Origin: Ditylenchus dipsaci
Taxonomy: Eukaryota > Nematoda > Chromadorea > Rhabditida > Anguinidae
Direction of reading: 5' to 3'
DNA: 64,000 nt
NCBI GenBank assembly: GCA_004194705.1
Contig: SADC01001334.1
Coordinates: forward strand, 248,001-312,000
Position numbers and translations under genes: made by a program
The notes under the pieces: model-generated
The model's database searches: none
What the model was told of the DNA's origin: nothing
Seen by the model: only the letters and a program-made list of their open reading frames with translations
Part shown: positions 26,434 through 37,924 of the stretch, in pieces
How the letters are laid out: each line of letters starts with the position of its first letter
Position numbering within the stretch: position 1 is the stretch's first letter

Positions 26434-27436
26434 TGATTAGTGACCTGACTCGGTTTGAGGTCTTTCCAGTGCTGTACGCTCTTCTGCCGGACAAATCGCA
26501 AGAAACCTATGAGAAGCTTTTGAGGATGATTCGCACTGTCTGGCCGGCCTTTTACCCATCTAGCATCTCCGTGGATTACGAAATGGCGGTGATCAATGCA
26601 GTGGAAGTAGTGTTTGGAGAGTCCGAAATATGGGGATGCTTTTTTCATCTCGTCCAAACCTGAAGAAACGACTGGCCAAAGAACATCTTAAAGGGCGCTA
26701 CGAAACGGATGCCGACTTTGCTATCACATGCCGTTTGTTTTATTTACTTATTGTTGTTGGTTGGTGTAAATGAACTTCTTTTCAGGTATGATCACCGCCA
26801 TGGCCTTCATCAAAGTCGAAGACATCATGGACGCCTTCGATCAGCTGTGTGACGAATTGCCAATCGAACTGGATGGAGTGGTCGAATGGTTCCAGAAAGG
26901 TTACATTGGTAAGTTCTTTGAGTTTTGAATTGATTGGTCTAATTATCTGGTATTCTGTTTCAGGTTCTGTGGACAGAAGAGGAAACTTGACGCCGCCAAT
27001 GTTTGCACACTTGCTCTGGAACCTTTATGAAAGAACGCTCAATGGGAGACACCGAACAAACAATTACGCCGAGGCTGCCAATCATCGAATTCAGACGGAA
27101 ATTGACGTGTGCCATCCGGGACTGTGGACATTCATCACTCATCTCAAGACAGTGCAGCAAGGCCGAGACCAGAAGTTTCTCCAGTGGATGTTGGGCAAGC
27201 GACCGAAAGGAAAGCAACTCAAGTACCAAAAAGCTGACGCCAGAATTCTTACCATTGTGCAAGGATACCAAGGAAGGGATGCCACAGAATATCTCCGAGG
27301 AATCGCACACAATTTATCATGGAAGATTGATTTGTTTGGTTGTTATGTTAGAATGGTATTTTTTCGATCTTCTTTCATTTTGTTTGCCGTTATGTTATCT
27401 ACCAATAAATCGTTTACCTTGACTTGCTTGTCTTAA
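26434..27436 (+). pseudogene. MULE/Mutator-like transposase relic (5'-truncated)
   Basis: Reads VFPVLYALLPDKSQETYEKL, SVDYEMAVINAVEVVFGESE and IWGCFFHLVQ, the DDE-core segments of metazoan MULE transposases. At 26660 one base is missing (a CCC run would restore VQTLKKRLAKEHLKGRYE), after which two further exons follow across introns of about 52 and 57 bp: MITAMAFIKVEDIMDAF, then LWNLYERTLNGRHRTNNYAE, LWTFITHLKTVQQG and AHNLSW. The N-terminal FLYWCH-type region and element ends are not seen. Codon quality is good apart from the single lesion, so the copy is recent or under some constraint. It starts about 75 bp from the eEF1B start, divergently. Confidence 0.8.
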
Positions 27437-27469
27437 AACATAATTTGAGTTGTAACGTTCGAAATTTGA

Positions 27470-27660
27470 GGGGCTTTCAGGGAAACGTTCTTTGAGGGGA
27501 AACGGCCTTTGAGGGGAACTTTGAAGGGAAACGTCCTTTGAGGGGAAACGTCCTTTGAGGAAAAACGACCTTTGTGGGGAAACGGCCTTGAGGGAAACGT
27601 CCTTGAGGGGAAACGGCCTTGAGGGGAAACGTCCTTTGAGGGGAAACAGGGCGGACCCAA
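27470..27660. repeat. Tandem array of AAACGTCCTTTGAGGGG
   Basis: About ten units of GGGGAAACGTCCTTTGA, with GGCC/GTCC alternation. The inverted partner array was not found nearby, so it may be one surviving arm of a word-array element. The ORFs across it are artefacts. Confidence 0.8.
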
Positions 27661-28960
27661 TTTGAGTCGATATAGGGTGTTTGGAACACTTTTAAAAAAA
27701 TTCCATTGGGGGGGGGGGGTGATGGTATACTCCGGTAGCGCCAAAAATTTGAACCTAATATGTCGAACCCTCGCATTGTTGCTCTACAAAAAATTTGGCG
27801 CTACTCAGTTTTACCATCCGCGCCCCCTCCCCCCCCCCCCCATCGAACAATTTTTAGGGTTAGCAATTTGGCTTAGCCCTTAGGCTTAGAAGCCTAGGCT
27901 TAGATTTAGGCCTAGATATTAGCTACATTTTGATGCTTGTCTTGGCTGGGGGAGGGGGGGGCTTGGTAAGTTTAATTTTTTTTGAATAATTTGAGCTTAT
28001 TGCTAAACACCACCTACTACTCCAGCTGCTAATTGTTCGTAGATAAAGAAAATTGTGCACTGCTTTCCCTAAGCACATTTACCCGTGTGGAAATCATTTC
28101 GATGCTTTCGATATTCCTTTCTATAAACATTTTTTTATTTAATTAGATATTATAAAGATTTTACCTTTTTTTCATTTGTTAGGCTTGAGTAAAATAGCAA
28201 GAATGATTTGTTAATTTTAGTAAAGTGTGGATTTCAGTAATTTCATGTTGCAATACTTTTTGATCCGCTGAAGGCATTAGGCTCGAGGACAACCCGTACT
28301 AATTTCAGCATCTTTCAAAAAAAAGGATGTCCCGCTTTTTGAAAGGATGTCTCGAAAAAGGATGTCTCGTAGCGTCAAAAATTTGACAGTTCATTCATTT
28401 TTCATACCGAAAATCTCAAATTATCGTTTTCCTAAATTCAAGATCGTGTTTTTGGCATTTCGTTTTTTGACCCAGTTTTTGCAAACTCGTCTCACGTAAT
28501 TTACCGCACATTTACTTTAGCTACAAATTGAGGGTGACTAGTTTGAGAACAGTGGTGTATAATCTCTCTTTCTTGCTCTTGCTCTGGCTCTGATTTTTCT
28601 AAAATTTTCGCTTTGGCTTAGAGCCAGAGCTGAAGCGTTATATACCACTGCTTGAGAGTAATCTCTGAATAGTGGACCGAAAACGCAATGCCCAAAACTT
28701 TCTTTTGAATCAGTGGAGGTGACAACTAAATATTTACGATAATTTTGCTATAAGTTTCAAAAGCAATCAAACATCGTATAGTGCGACCCCGATATAGCGC
28801 AACCTTGAATTCGATGGGCTTGGTTAAAAGTTTTTGAAAGTCTCGATGTAGTGCGAGTCTCGTTACAGTTCGATATTTTTCGGTCCCTAGGGTCAACTGC
28901 AGTTGCTTCTCTTCCCTGTCTAAGCAAGCAGGATCCAATAAAATATGAATATTGGTATTG
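27661..28960. other. Gene-free spacer
   Basis: Holds a G-run at 27709 facing a C-run at 27828 inside TTTGGCGCTAC-type inverted code (27740-27815), a repeated TTAGGCTTAG word (27880-27920), an AAAGGATGTCTCG word (28320-28370), and a pogo-like fragment near 28776-28875 (ATAGTGCGACCCCGATATAG against GTAGTGCGAGTCTCG). Confidence 0.5.
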
Positions 28961-28966
28961 CAGATC

Positions 28967-30779
28967 ATGTATTCTGACAAATTCTACCTCTGCGCCTTTT
29001 GTCCGACCGAGAAAAAAGATGTAAGTTGCCTTTCTATTTATGAAACGCATGAGAAATATTTTTTTTGTCTAAGCGTCCATCGATTTTTCAGTGATTTGGT
29101 GTTAAAGTCGCTCAGCCTTTTTTTCTAGTGCGTGTTGTCTCGAATAGCGGTAATCACTATCACTTATTTAGATCTACACATGCCCCAAGTGCAAACGATA
29201 TTACTGTAGGTGACTGGGTAAAAAGTTAAACTTCTTCTCAAAGACCAGTTATTCCAGGTACCATTCGCTGCTACAGGAGCAAGAAGCATTCCGAATGTTC
29301 TGAAAATTTCTACAGAGAGCAATGCGAAGATCAGGCTGGCGAAAAGGCACCGGTGAGTGGTGCACAGTTGACTTTGCTTCCTTAAAGTCGACTAAAAAAT
29401 TTCAGGCCTCAAGAGAAAAAAGCGATGCTAAGATCGAGAGACCGAGCACAACTTTCGAGGTAATTTGGACGCTGGATTGACAAATTGTGTAACAAATTAA
29501 ACAATTGTAGGAGTACATGACAAGTAAAGGACAAGGCGAAAATCCAACATGGACAGCCAGACGGCAAACCCTCAAATAGAAATTGGGTATGACCATATTT
29601 AGCTTTTTCGGACCTGCAGGGGACACTAGTCAACTGTAAACTTTTCAAAACCGTAATTTTAGAGCGGTATTTCCAAGAAATTTCTAGGCGTTGCAAAATC
29701 CAAAATTTTTCTAAAACCTTGCCGAGATATGCGATTTGATAAAGAAAGTCAAAAAATGTTTGTAAGAAAAAGGAAAAGCCTCTAAAAATACCTCCAGCCA
29801 TAGGCGCACCCGGGGGTGGTCTATTCGGGCTGTAGCCCCCGTCCGATTTTTTTTAGAAAAAGTTTGGCTGCCCTTCACGTCAGAAATTTTTTTCAAGTCC
29901 TGTGCGCGCCTACGCCTCCAGCAAAGAGTTATTGCCACTGCAAAACCTCCGAAATATTCCCCTTACTCGGTAATACGCTAAAAATTGTCGGTGGACACCC
30001 GATTTTCGTTGAACTAGTAATTTCCTCAGGACTTTTTACTAATTCTAAAGTGTGCTATCTTAATTGTCGGCTGCCTTTTTTGGCATAGTCGATGTGGTTT
30101 GAAAAAGATTCCTATACTTCACCACGGTGACTTATAGGAATAGTTGCGGCAACAGCCAGAGAGCGGCAATAGCCAGCCGTAAGAAATATCTGCGTGCTCC
30201 ACTGGCAAGAGCCATTATGGTACAAGCCATTCAATATGAAGATTTTCAGTCCTGAAAACAAAACCTCAGGAATCGGGTTTTCAGAAATAGACTGATGGGT
30301 GTTGTCCCCTGCTGATCATGTGGATATTCAGTAAACACTATATTATTCACGTGAAACTACCCAACATTTTCAGTGCAGACGAAGAAATTGTCTTTGACAG
30401 CGATGATGAGCCGGAATATTTGATGGATGTGGTTCAGACTACGGTTAGGGAGTAAGCTTTTGCTACGATTCAAAATTAGCAAAATTACCAAGCAAGTCTT
30501 AGGTTCGAAAACTTGGACACAAATGAATTGGTTGGTTTGTTGCTCTTGACTGTGAAGTAACAGTAATCCGGATTAACTTAGGACCGCAAAATGATGCTTG
30601 CTGGAATTTCCTCTATTGATGCGCCATCCACCACAGAAGAAGAACAGATGGAGAAGCTCTACGCTAATCTGAACGACGAAGAGAGAAAAGCATTCACAAG
30701 GCTAGCCGATGAAATGTTTTATAAAGAATCTGGTCTGATGAATTCATGTTTTGTGAAGAAAGGTGGAAAAAAGAAATAA
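28967..30779 (+). CDS. HIT-type zinc finger protein, ZNHIT2-like
   Basis: Eight exons join to 555 nt (185 codons with stop). The HIT finger is split over exons 1-3: CAFC near residue 9, YTCPKCKRYYC, then HSECSENFYREQC. In ZNHIT2 the same segment is followed by an acidic region, as here (EEIVFDSDDEPEYLMDVV), and by an EERKAF-type helix (NLNDEERKAFTRLADEMF). ZNHIT2 is an R2TP-linked assembly factor. Exon 3 must start at the second AG (CTACAG|GAGC); the first leads into a stop. The link from exon 5 (29511-29523) to exon 6 (30379-30451) uses an 855-bp intron and is my best guess; the intron at 30552-30581 would be only 30 nt. An ATTGCAG acceptor precedes the ATG by three bases. Finger assignment is secure, orthology probable, middle exons uncertain. 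Confidence 0.75.
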
Positions 30780-31815
30780 ATTTTTTGTTTTGAAACTGCT
30801 TTTTTATTTAAAAATTTGTTGGTACTGCAAGTAATTTTCTAACTTTTATGGCTAAAACTGGGCTGTTTGCTGACTTTATGTGTTCTAGTAAAATGCTTCG
30901 CCGATCAAAGTTCTGCTTGGATGCACTGTGCAAGTCTCTCTTCCTGCCATCGTCATCATTGAATGCAAGCCGCATGGTGCATAGCCAGAGTGAGGAAGTG
31001 GTCCATCCAGAAATGATATCAAGCAATCGTAAGAATTTAACCATGATTAGATATTAGTTGCTGGCCCTTCGAAAAATCTCTACTTCCGAGCATAGTGACC
31101 CCGGCCTCTCTCGGCCAGATGGAGCCAGCTTGGATTAGACGGCGGACTGTCGATAAACAGGACGGCGAAGGAAGTACGGTCGATATGTTTTTAGAACAGT
31201 ACGGGAAAATGGAAAAATAGGCCGGCTGGTGTAATTTGCTCACTATGATTTTAAGTAATTACTTCCCGAAAAAGATAAGTATCTGTGGTCGAGATTTGGC
31301 TAGATTGTAAAGAAAAGCACCGTTTTTTTTCTAATAACCCACCACTCTCTATTAATCCACCCCTCAAATTTGAGGACCTATATCTCAGCCCCGGTAAAAT
31401 ATTTGGCCAAGGTTAAGAACAAGCACCCCACTCGAGTAAAGGACAGGCACCCCACAATCAGCTTGGTCCCCCTGTTGATTTTATAAATTTAAAAAAAATC
31501 AACAGGGGGACCAAGCTGTTTTTTGGGTGCTTGTTCTTTACTCGAGTGGGGTGCTTGTTCGTTACCTGTGCCAAATATTTCCATCGCTGTTTACTGGTTT
31601 ACATTTCTGAGCCATCACGAGCTCTACCGATCTCGATTTTTCGGTCAAGCATCAAAAGATCTCGAGATAGACCTAGGAGTTTTCCGATTTTCGTGGGGTT
31701 GAGAAATAATTCATTCGGGTGAGCTGTTAGAGAAAATACGGTATCAATTTATTTGAAGTAACATATCAGAACTACTTTTTGTGACTGTGGTTAATTAACT
31801 GTAGCCAAAATTTAG
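30780..31815. other. Spacer with repeat units
   Basis: Contains a core B unit at 31411-31575 (AGAACAAGCACCCCACTCGA, AACAGGGGGACCAAGC and inverses) that interrupts a CCGTATTT-family element whose right end is GAGAAAATACGG at about 31741 and whose left part begins near 31330 (AATAACCCACC). Upstream, 30800-31250 shows no gene. Confidence 0.5.
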
Positions 31816-32766
31816 AAACTCAGAACTGGGTGACCAACAACATCAGTGAAATGGCTTCGGATCCAACAAATCGTCTCTTCGCCGTCGTCTACATCCATCG
31901 AAAGCAGTTCAAGGTCAGCCAAGGGGATATAATCCAATTAGAGCAGAATATTTGCTTGGATGTTGGTGAGAAGATCAAGTTTAGCAAGGTCATATTCTTA
32001 AGGTTTTTTAGCAATCATTGACTGTTTTATTTGCAGGTCCTTTTTGTAGGTGGAGAGAACTTTTCTGTGATAGGCAGGCCTCTTCTTAATTCGAAATACG
32101 TCGATGTGAATGCAACGGTTGGTTTTGTTATTTATTATCAGTACTCGAACTTGGTTTATGGTCGAAATTTTGGGTACTCTTTGGGTGTTTCTCATTGAGT
32201 ATGTTAACCTTGGGTTTTTCGCCATCACGCAACGCCCATTGACAGCACCCTAAGTAACCCCCCCCCTCTCCAAAGAGTACCAGCTCTCTAAGCCTGAAAT
32301 TGGTGAGAGAGATGACACTCTTTGTAGGTTGACGGCTAGAGAACTTATATTTTTTGGGGTGTGGCTGTACTCGGGTTTTGCGCGCCCATTGACCAAAGAT
32401 TCAGAAGAGGTCATACTCTTGACAGATTGTGATCGATTATACTGGTAGCAATAACAGTTGAATATTTAGGTGATTGAGAAAACTACTACGTCTCCTTCGG
32501 TCAAGTATAACTGTAAGTGCCTTTTCTAATATCCACAAATAGTCGGAAATTATTGAAATTTTAGATGTTGGAAATCACCCGCATGATGTTCAGTGTAAGT
32601 TTTTTTTATTGATGAACTGCTTGTGCTCCAGTGTTTAGCGCGTTTGACTCTAGTCTTCCACCTCTAGTCTTATATCCTTTCAATAATTTGATTTGCAGGG
32701 TGGAGCAAAGAATTAACTGTGCTGCGAATCAATGATGTGAAGCTAGACAAGAGAATATTCGATTGA
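31816..32766 (+). CDS. Mitochondrial ribosomal protein L21 (5' exon not found)
   Basis: bL21m of the large subunit of the mitochondrial ribosome. Six exons: 31816-31988, 32037-32117, 32470-32512, 32565-32594, 32699-32766 with clear GT-AG borders. The protein reads NRLFAVVYIHRKQFKVSQGD, ICLDVGEKIKFSKVLFVGG, GRPLLNSKYVDVNATVIEKT and ends ELTVLRINDVKLDKRIFD, the bL21 fold from first to last strand. Coding sequence is open upstream of the first ATG (31851) to an acceptor at 31815 (ETQNWVTNNISE), so the mitochondrial targeting peptide must be in an earlier exon not identified. The C-terminus is close to the usual end. No lesion seen. Confidence 0.88.
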
Positions 32767-33059
32767 ATCTTGGTAGTATATACGTGCATTTGTTTTTGCT
32801 TGTTGGATTGTAGTAGGAGTGGTTGATGGTTATAAATAAAATGTTGTGGAATTTTGTGTGTGATAAACTTATGGGGTAGTCGCTAGGGGCCAGATGTAGG
32901 TGTTAGGGATTTTTGTTTCTTAAAGAGTTTCGACTAAACCAGCAATTTACCAATGGACCGCCATTGGATTAGAAACACTTTTTTCGAATTTGCGCCTTTT
33001 GGTGCTCACTCAAAGACACACGTTTGAGCCCGTCCTTACAGGCGCTGGCCTACTCTTGC

Positions 33060-33810
33060 CTCATCCTAAGGTTACTACGCATTTGGGCACATCGCATTTG
33101 GGCACCCGCATTTGGGTACCCGCATTTGGGCACCCGCATTTGGGCACCCGCATTTGGGCCCCCGCATTTGGGCACCGCATTTGGGCCCCGATTTTAAAGT
33201 TCCATATTTTGAAATTATAAATTGAAATGTATCAATATGTTACTGTTTTATAATAAAATTTGTATTCATTTCAGGTCCTATAGGTGCCTTATTCAAATTT
33301 TCTGCGACTCGCTACAAATTGTGACTCGCTACAGATTGAATTATCTATTGTTATGTGGGTACAGATTGTTGTACCAGACATATTGTTGGCCGCTTCGCGG
33401 CCAAGACCAGCACACTCCACATTGCAAGGGATAGGGAGCATGTAGTACATGTTTTTGGGTGAAGTGGACAAAAAAGTTAAAGTGTAGCGAGTCGCAAAAA
33501 GTGTAGCGAGTCACAATTGTAGCGAGTCGAAGTTTTACCATATCTGGCACCTTGAGACCGGTCCCCAGGGGATTGACATCCTTCCTGGATGCATATAAAA
33601 ATATAAGCACATGCATGTTTCTCTAATCGGTGGGTTCCATTTGCGCAGTGAGAGAAACTGAATAAAACAGTGAAAAATTGACAAATTTCACTTTATAATT
33701 TAAAAATATGGAATTTTAAAATCGGGGCCCAAATGCGGCGTGCCCAAATGCGGGTGCCCAAATGCGGGTGCCCAAATGCGGTGTGCCCAAATGCGTGGTA
33801 ACGCATCCTA
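33060..33810. mobile_element. Word-array foldback of GGGCACCCGCATTT
   Basis: Left arm: eight iterations of GCATTTGGGCACCC-like units (33078-33190); right arm: the inverse GTGCCCAAATGCGG (33724-33805). Inside lie matching inverted blocks ATTTTAAAGTTCCATATTTTG, and a second layer with TGTAGCGAGTCG words. A 33290-33470 stretch contains CCTTGCAATGTGGAGTGTG, also found at 63783 on the other strand. Non-coding. Confidence 0.75.
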
Positions 33811-33930
33811 ATGCCTAGGTTAAAAGAAGTTAAAAAGACACGCAAAAAACCGAATTATGAAAACGCGACAATTTGAAAAATTGTATCCAATAACAATTTG
33901 TATCCAACTGCTATGGTTAGCAGGGTAATA

Positions 33931-34164
33931 CAGGGTGTGTCAGAATTACGCGCACTTTTTTTCAAATGAGCCTTTTGAGGCATTGTATTTTTTTTCACAT
34001 TTTGATATCATTTTTTTAAAGTTGACCACTCATTTTGTAGCTGACATTCTTAGCTACAAAATGAGTGGTCAACTATAAAAAAATATTCATAAATTTTATA
34101 GAAAAAACACAATGCCACAAAAGGCTCATTTAAAAAAAAGTGCGCGTAATTCTGACACACTCTG
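33931..34164. mobile_element. Mariner-like MITE, TA TSD
   Basis: CAGGGTGTGTCAGAATTACG at the left, CGTAATTCTGACACACTCTG at the right, TA flanks. The centre is a hairpin of TTTGTAGCTGACATTC and its inverse. Non-coding, 234 bp. Confidence 0.85.
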
Positions 34165-34967
34165 TACTTAAATCTAGTACCAAAATACTTATTTCAAGTA
34201 CCATAAGACTTTTTTCTAGTACCACAATTTAGCATGCATGGAAAAACTCTTTGTAAAGTTGGAGATTTTTTCCTTTACACATGAACGTGTAGCCCTGAAT
34301 CTCAGATTTCTAACTTGACTTCGATGTCCTGTAAAAGATTGCAAATATATAGAGATTTTGAGCTTTGTATGAAGTAACTTTTTCGACCAAGTTCCTTTAT
34401 TCAGACCTCTAAATCTCATACTTTTTAAAATCTTTCACTGAAAAAAGATATCTTGTTGAGTAGCTGAGATTCAAAAAAATTAAAAATTAAAAAATTTCAA
34501 AAGTACTTATAATGTGAGGAGAAAAAGATAAAAGTTAAAAAAATGAAAATGTTAGTACTAAAATTAAGTATTTCGGTACTCGAATTCAGTGTTTTCAAAA
34601 ATGGAATGGAAAATGGAATATTCCATATTCCATTATGGAAATGGAATGGAATTCCATTCCACCTTCAAAATGGAATGGAATTTAAATTCCATTCCATTTT
34701 GGCTCAAAATGGAATTGAATTTAAATTCCATTCCATTTTGAAGGTGGAATGGAATTCCATTCCATTTCCATAATGGAATATGGAATATTCCATTCCATTT
34801 TCAGTGGATGGAACTACTCCACATTCCGTTATATTTTCAATAGAATGGAACCATTTTTTTATGATGGATATGCAGTTGTTTATTGGTTGCTGAATTGTCA
34901 CTGCTCTTTATAGGGCTTTCAAAATGAGTGCGGAAATTCCCCCTGATCAGACTTTAGCAAAGTAGCG

Positions 34968-35562
34968 GTCTCAAGTCTGGATCACAGTCGATGAGCTTAC
35001 AGATGTATTCGGCGAAAAGATCGTAAAATGCAAAGAACATTCAAAAGATTCTAATAACAAGTGTGTGCTTTTGCTGACTATTATGTTCTATTCTTGCTTT
35101 TCAGAAACTCCAAGATTCGATGGGGCTTTAGCTGCAAACGTGGTGATTCCATTAATTTCAATAACAGCTTTTCAAATCATTTGGTCTTTTTTCTTTGGTT
35201 TTGGCAAGCTTCGTGACATTTTCATCAAGAATGGCCTTGCTTTCGTCCTAAGTCCACATTTTTTTTCTATTTTTTTTGAGTTTTTGAAAATAATTGATTT
35301 TGGTGAAATCAATCATCGTCCGAAACTCAGACGATCTTTAAAAGTGGCCAAAATTGTTGTTACAACCTATATGATAAATACCGAAAGCAAAGAACACACA
35401 TTTTTTTATTACCCAAACACACATCTAACGACCTACACACTATACGGAACAGACAACAATAATGGTTTTCTTAGATCACCCTTCAATTTCTCTTTTGCTT
35501 CCTGCAGCTCAGAGGAAATGGACCATCTCTCGCAATCGGCCTTGACTTTCACGGTTGCCTAG
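34968..35562 (+). pseudogene. Possible hAT/DUF659-like transposase fragment
   Basis: Two blocks joined by a 44-bp intron (35061-35104): VWITVDELTDVFGEKIV, then TPRFDGALAANVVIPLI. The first recalls the W-x-x-xDExTDxxG segment of hAT/DUF659 transposases. The downstream 165-codon ORF has no other recognisable block and grows hydrophobic, so it is probably decayed or misread. Its place inside a hAT-like element fits a relic of that element's own enzyme. Confidence 0.35.
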
Positions 35563-36316
35563 GAATAAATGTACGTCGAAAACCATTGAACAAGAATAAA
35601 AACCGAAAAAACAAACCCAAATCCCAAATCATGACCATTGTAGCACCACTTCCAACCAAGCTAGAGCGAAGACCATAAGGAGAGCGGAACAGTGCACCAG
35701 CCATTGCAGCAGCAGCGATTGAATTTAAGTCGTCATCAGTTATAGGAAACTTCAGGCCTACATGGATAGCCGAGTACAGGAACATGGCGACACCAGCTTG
35801 CTAAGCGAATCCACTTTCATGTTTGACAGTAGCACTGGCGAGACGAGTCATGTAAGGTCGAGTACGCTGTAAAATCAAGTTGATGAGTGGACCAGAACCA
35901 ACAATGCAGAAAATAACTCACTAGCTTCCTTGTTTCGGCATTAAACATTTCTCCGCCAAGTCCACGAGCACAATTAACACCAAAGGCACCACCAACAACC
36001 ACACCGATTTGACCAAGGACCAGCTCGAAGTTGCCTCTTCCATGCTCATTGCCTTCCGGGAGAATATACTGAGGCTGGGAATTGCGGAATTGACGGATCC
36101 ATCTAGAAAAAGAAGCGACATGGAAAAGCCGCAGGAAAAAAAACTAGAAATCACCTGTAAGTAGGGAGTCATCTGAACACGCAATGGCACACCGAAATGC
36201 TTCAGCGAATCAAGGGCATAAGTTGGCATTGACATCAGATCTTGCTTCTCAAAGAGATCGATAGTCTCGAACAGCTCCGATTTGACCATCTGATTGCCGG
36301 CATAGAAAATGAACAA
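35549..36316 (-). pseudogene. TIM23-like inner-membrane translocase copy, damaged
   Basis: Tim17/22/23-family protein, pore subunit of the mitochondrial TIM23 complex in other organisms. Exon 1 (36155-36316) gives DSLKHFGVPLRVQMTPYLQ. Exon 2 (35922-36102) gives QYILPEGNEHGRGNFELVLG and QIGVVVGGAFGVNCARGLGG. Exon 3 (35549-35866) gives RPYMTRLASATVKHESGFA, a TAG at 35799-35801, then QAGVAMFLYSAIHVGL and DDDLNSIAAAAMAGALFRSP, YGLRSSLVGSGA. Two lesions: the in-frame TAG, where Gln is expected, and a phase clash between exon 1 (ending phase 0) and exon 2 (needing two bases). No N-terminal ATG exon is certain. It lies wholly inside the element 34587-36724, so it is best read as a captured gene copy that has decayed; introns are retained, so capture was from DNA. 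Confidence 0.8.
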
Positions 36317-36774
36317 CTAAAAGAATGAAAAATGACCGAATACAAGCAGAACCCAACCAGCTAAGATTCCGACAAGATTCGATTTGAGGGCGTGAATAAT
36401 AAATTTGAGAAATTTGAAAAATATGTATGGATAAGAATAGATTACAGAACAGAATGATGTGGTTCCATTCCATTTTTAAAATAGGGAAATGGAATGGAAT
36501 ATTCCATTTTCCATTATGGAAATGGAATGGAATATTCCATATTCCATTATGGAAATGGAATGGAATTCCATTCCACCTTCAAAATGGAATGGAATTTAAA
36601 TTCCATTCCATTTTGAGCCAAAATGGAATGGAATTTAAATTCCATTCCATTTTGAGGGTGGAATGGAATGGAATCCATTTTTGCATGGAATATTCCATTT
36701 TCCATTCCATTTTTGAAAACACTGCTCGAATTAAGTATTTTGGTACAAGAAAAAAGTACCACCCTGGTTAGCAT

Positions 36775-37020
36775 CAGTGTTTTCAAAAAGCAGAAGCGGA
36801 ATGCCACAAGCAGAAGCAGAAACATAAATTCTGTTTCTGCTTCTGTTTCTGCTTTTGAAACCTTCTGTTTCTGCTTTTGAAACTTTCTGTTTCTGCTTTC
36901 TATTTCTGCTTTTGAAACCGTCTGTTTCTGCTTTCTGATTCTGCTTTCTTTTTCTGCTTTTTCAAGCTTTCTGCTTCTGCTTGTGATATCTGTTTCTGCT
37001 TTTGATTTCTGAGTTTGAAA
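36775..37020. repeat. Array of CTGTTTCTGCTTTTGAAAC words
   Basis: Begins CAGTGTTTTCAAAAAGCAG, the same end as the hAT-like elements, then short GCAGAAGCAGAAAC units followed by the inverse TTTCTGCTTCTGTTTCTGC. The matching CACTG end was not found before 37080, so the element may be truncated. Confidence 0.7.
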
Positions 37021-37295
37021 ATAATGTATTTTATTTCTATTTATGCAGTTTATTTTCATTTTTCTCATATTATTCCCTGAAACTTTTTTATTCAACGTTC
37101 AATTTTGATTACAAGCCCCTATAATCTGATAACCTTAAAGGACCATGAAACCTGATAAGCACAGCAATTTGTGGAATTCAAATTCGCGCGGGACCACTCT
37201 AATTTTGTCCATAATGTTTTTGAATTAAATTTTGTTTGTGTGCATTGAAAATTTGAATTTAATTTATGAGTGAATTTTCAACACAGACTGATATA

Positions 37296-37478
37296 CAGTT
37301 GAAGCTCTCTATAACGACTCTCAAGGGACCGGCTAAACCGAGTCGTTATAGAGAGCGTCGTAATAAAGAGCGTCGTTTTGACTTGAATAACTTAGCTCAG
37401 GACTAAATAGTTCTTTTTTCCGGATCGTTATAAAGAGCGAGTCGTTATAAAGAGCGTCGTTATAGAGAGCGTCGACTG
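37296..37478. mobile_element. Pogo-like MITE (word CGTTATAGAGAG)
   Basis: CAGTTGAAGCTCTCTATAAC at the left, GTTATAGAGAGCGTCGACTG at the right, TA flanks. GTCGTTATAAAGAGCG is iterated in the right arm. Confidence 0.8.
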
Positions 37479-37924
37479 TAAGTAGTTATGGTGCAGTGAA
37501 AGTAGGATTAGTCGTCCGCTCTGGCAATGTCGAGCAACGTTGGGCTCGACTAGTAAACGGTTCTATATTTTGAAAAAATTTTACATGCAAACAAAAACAA
37601 TTCGAAAATATTATTAACAAAATAAGGGTGGTCCCGCGCGAATTCAAAATTTCCAAATAGCTGTGCTTATCAAGTTTCATGGTGCTTTAATAACCCGCAA
37701 CTTTTTTACCCAAATTAATCAGAATTTATTTAAACATAACGTTTATCCTGTAAAAAGACGTTCGCCCCATAAGACATTCCTCGGCTCCAAAGCCGTATTT
37801 CTTAGCCTAGAGAATATGTTAAAGATCTATTTTTCATTGCTTTTTTACGGATTTTAGAAACTCTGATTTTTAAATTTTGGCTGTTCACTAAAAAAATTTC
37901 GAGATCAACCTATAAAGTGTGGTA

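Larger units (their letters stand above)
34587..36724. mobile_element. hAT-like element carrying a TIM23 gene copy, TSD CTCGAATT
   Basis: Begins CAGTGTTTTCAAAAATGG and ends CCATTTTTGAAAACACTG; CTCGAATT flanks both sides (34579-34586, 36725-36732). The arms (34600-34800, 36465-36715) are arrays of GGAATGGAATTCCATTCC-type words that are self-complementary. The cargo between them is a plus-strand transposase-like fragment (34968-35562) and, on the minus strand, an intron-bearing TIM23 copy. The CAGTG ends match the element 15783-17606, which still has a hAT transposase signature. Confidence 0.8.
33923..36765. mobile_element. hAT-like word-array element (word AGTACCAAAATACTT), TSD GGTTAGCA
   Basis: Left terminus GGGTAATA, right terminus AGTACCACCCT, flanked by GGTTAGCA (33915-33922 and 36766-36773). 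Arms carry AGTACCAAAATACTTATTTC units (34165-34225, 34545-34585 and inverse 36733-36760). It has been invaded by the mariner-like MITE 33931-34164 and the hAT-like element 34587-36724. Same end type as 12851-13652 and 16006-16824. Confidence 0.7.

Noticed and set aside
35799..35801. TAG in TIM23 read as evidence of stop-codon reassignment
   Set aside because: ERK and NMT end with TAG at the expected position, so TAG is a normal stop here; a captured, decaying copy explains it better.
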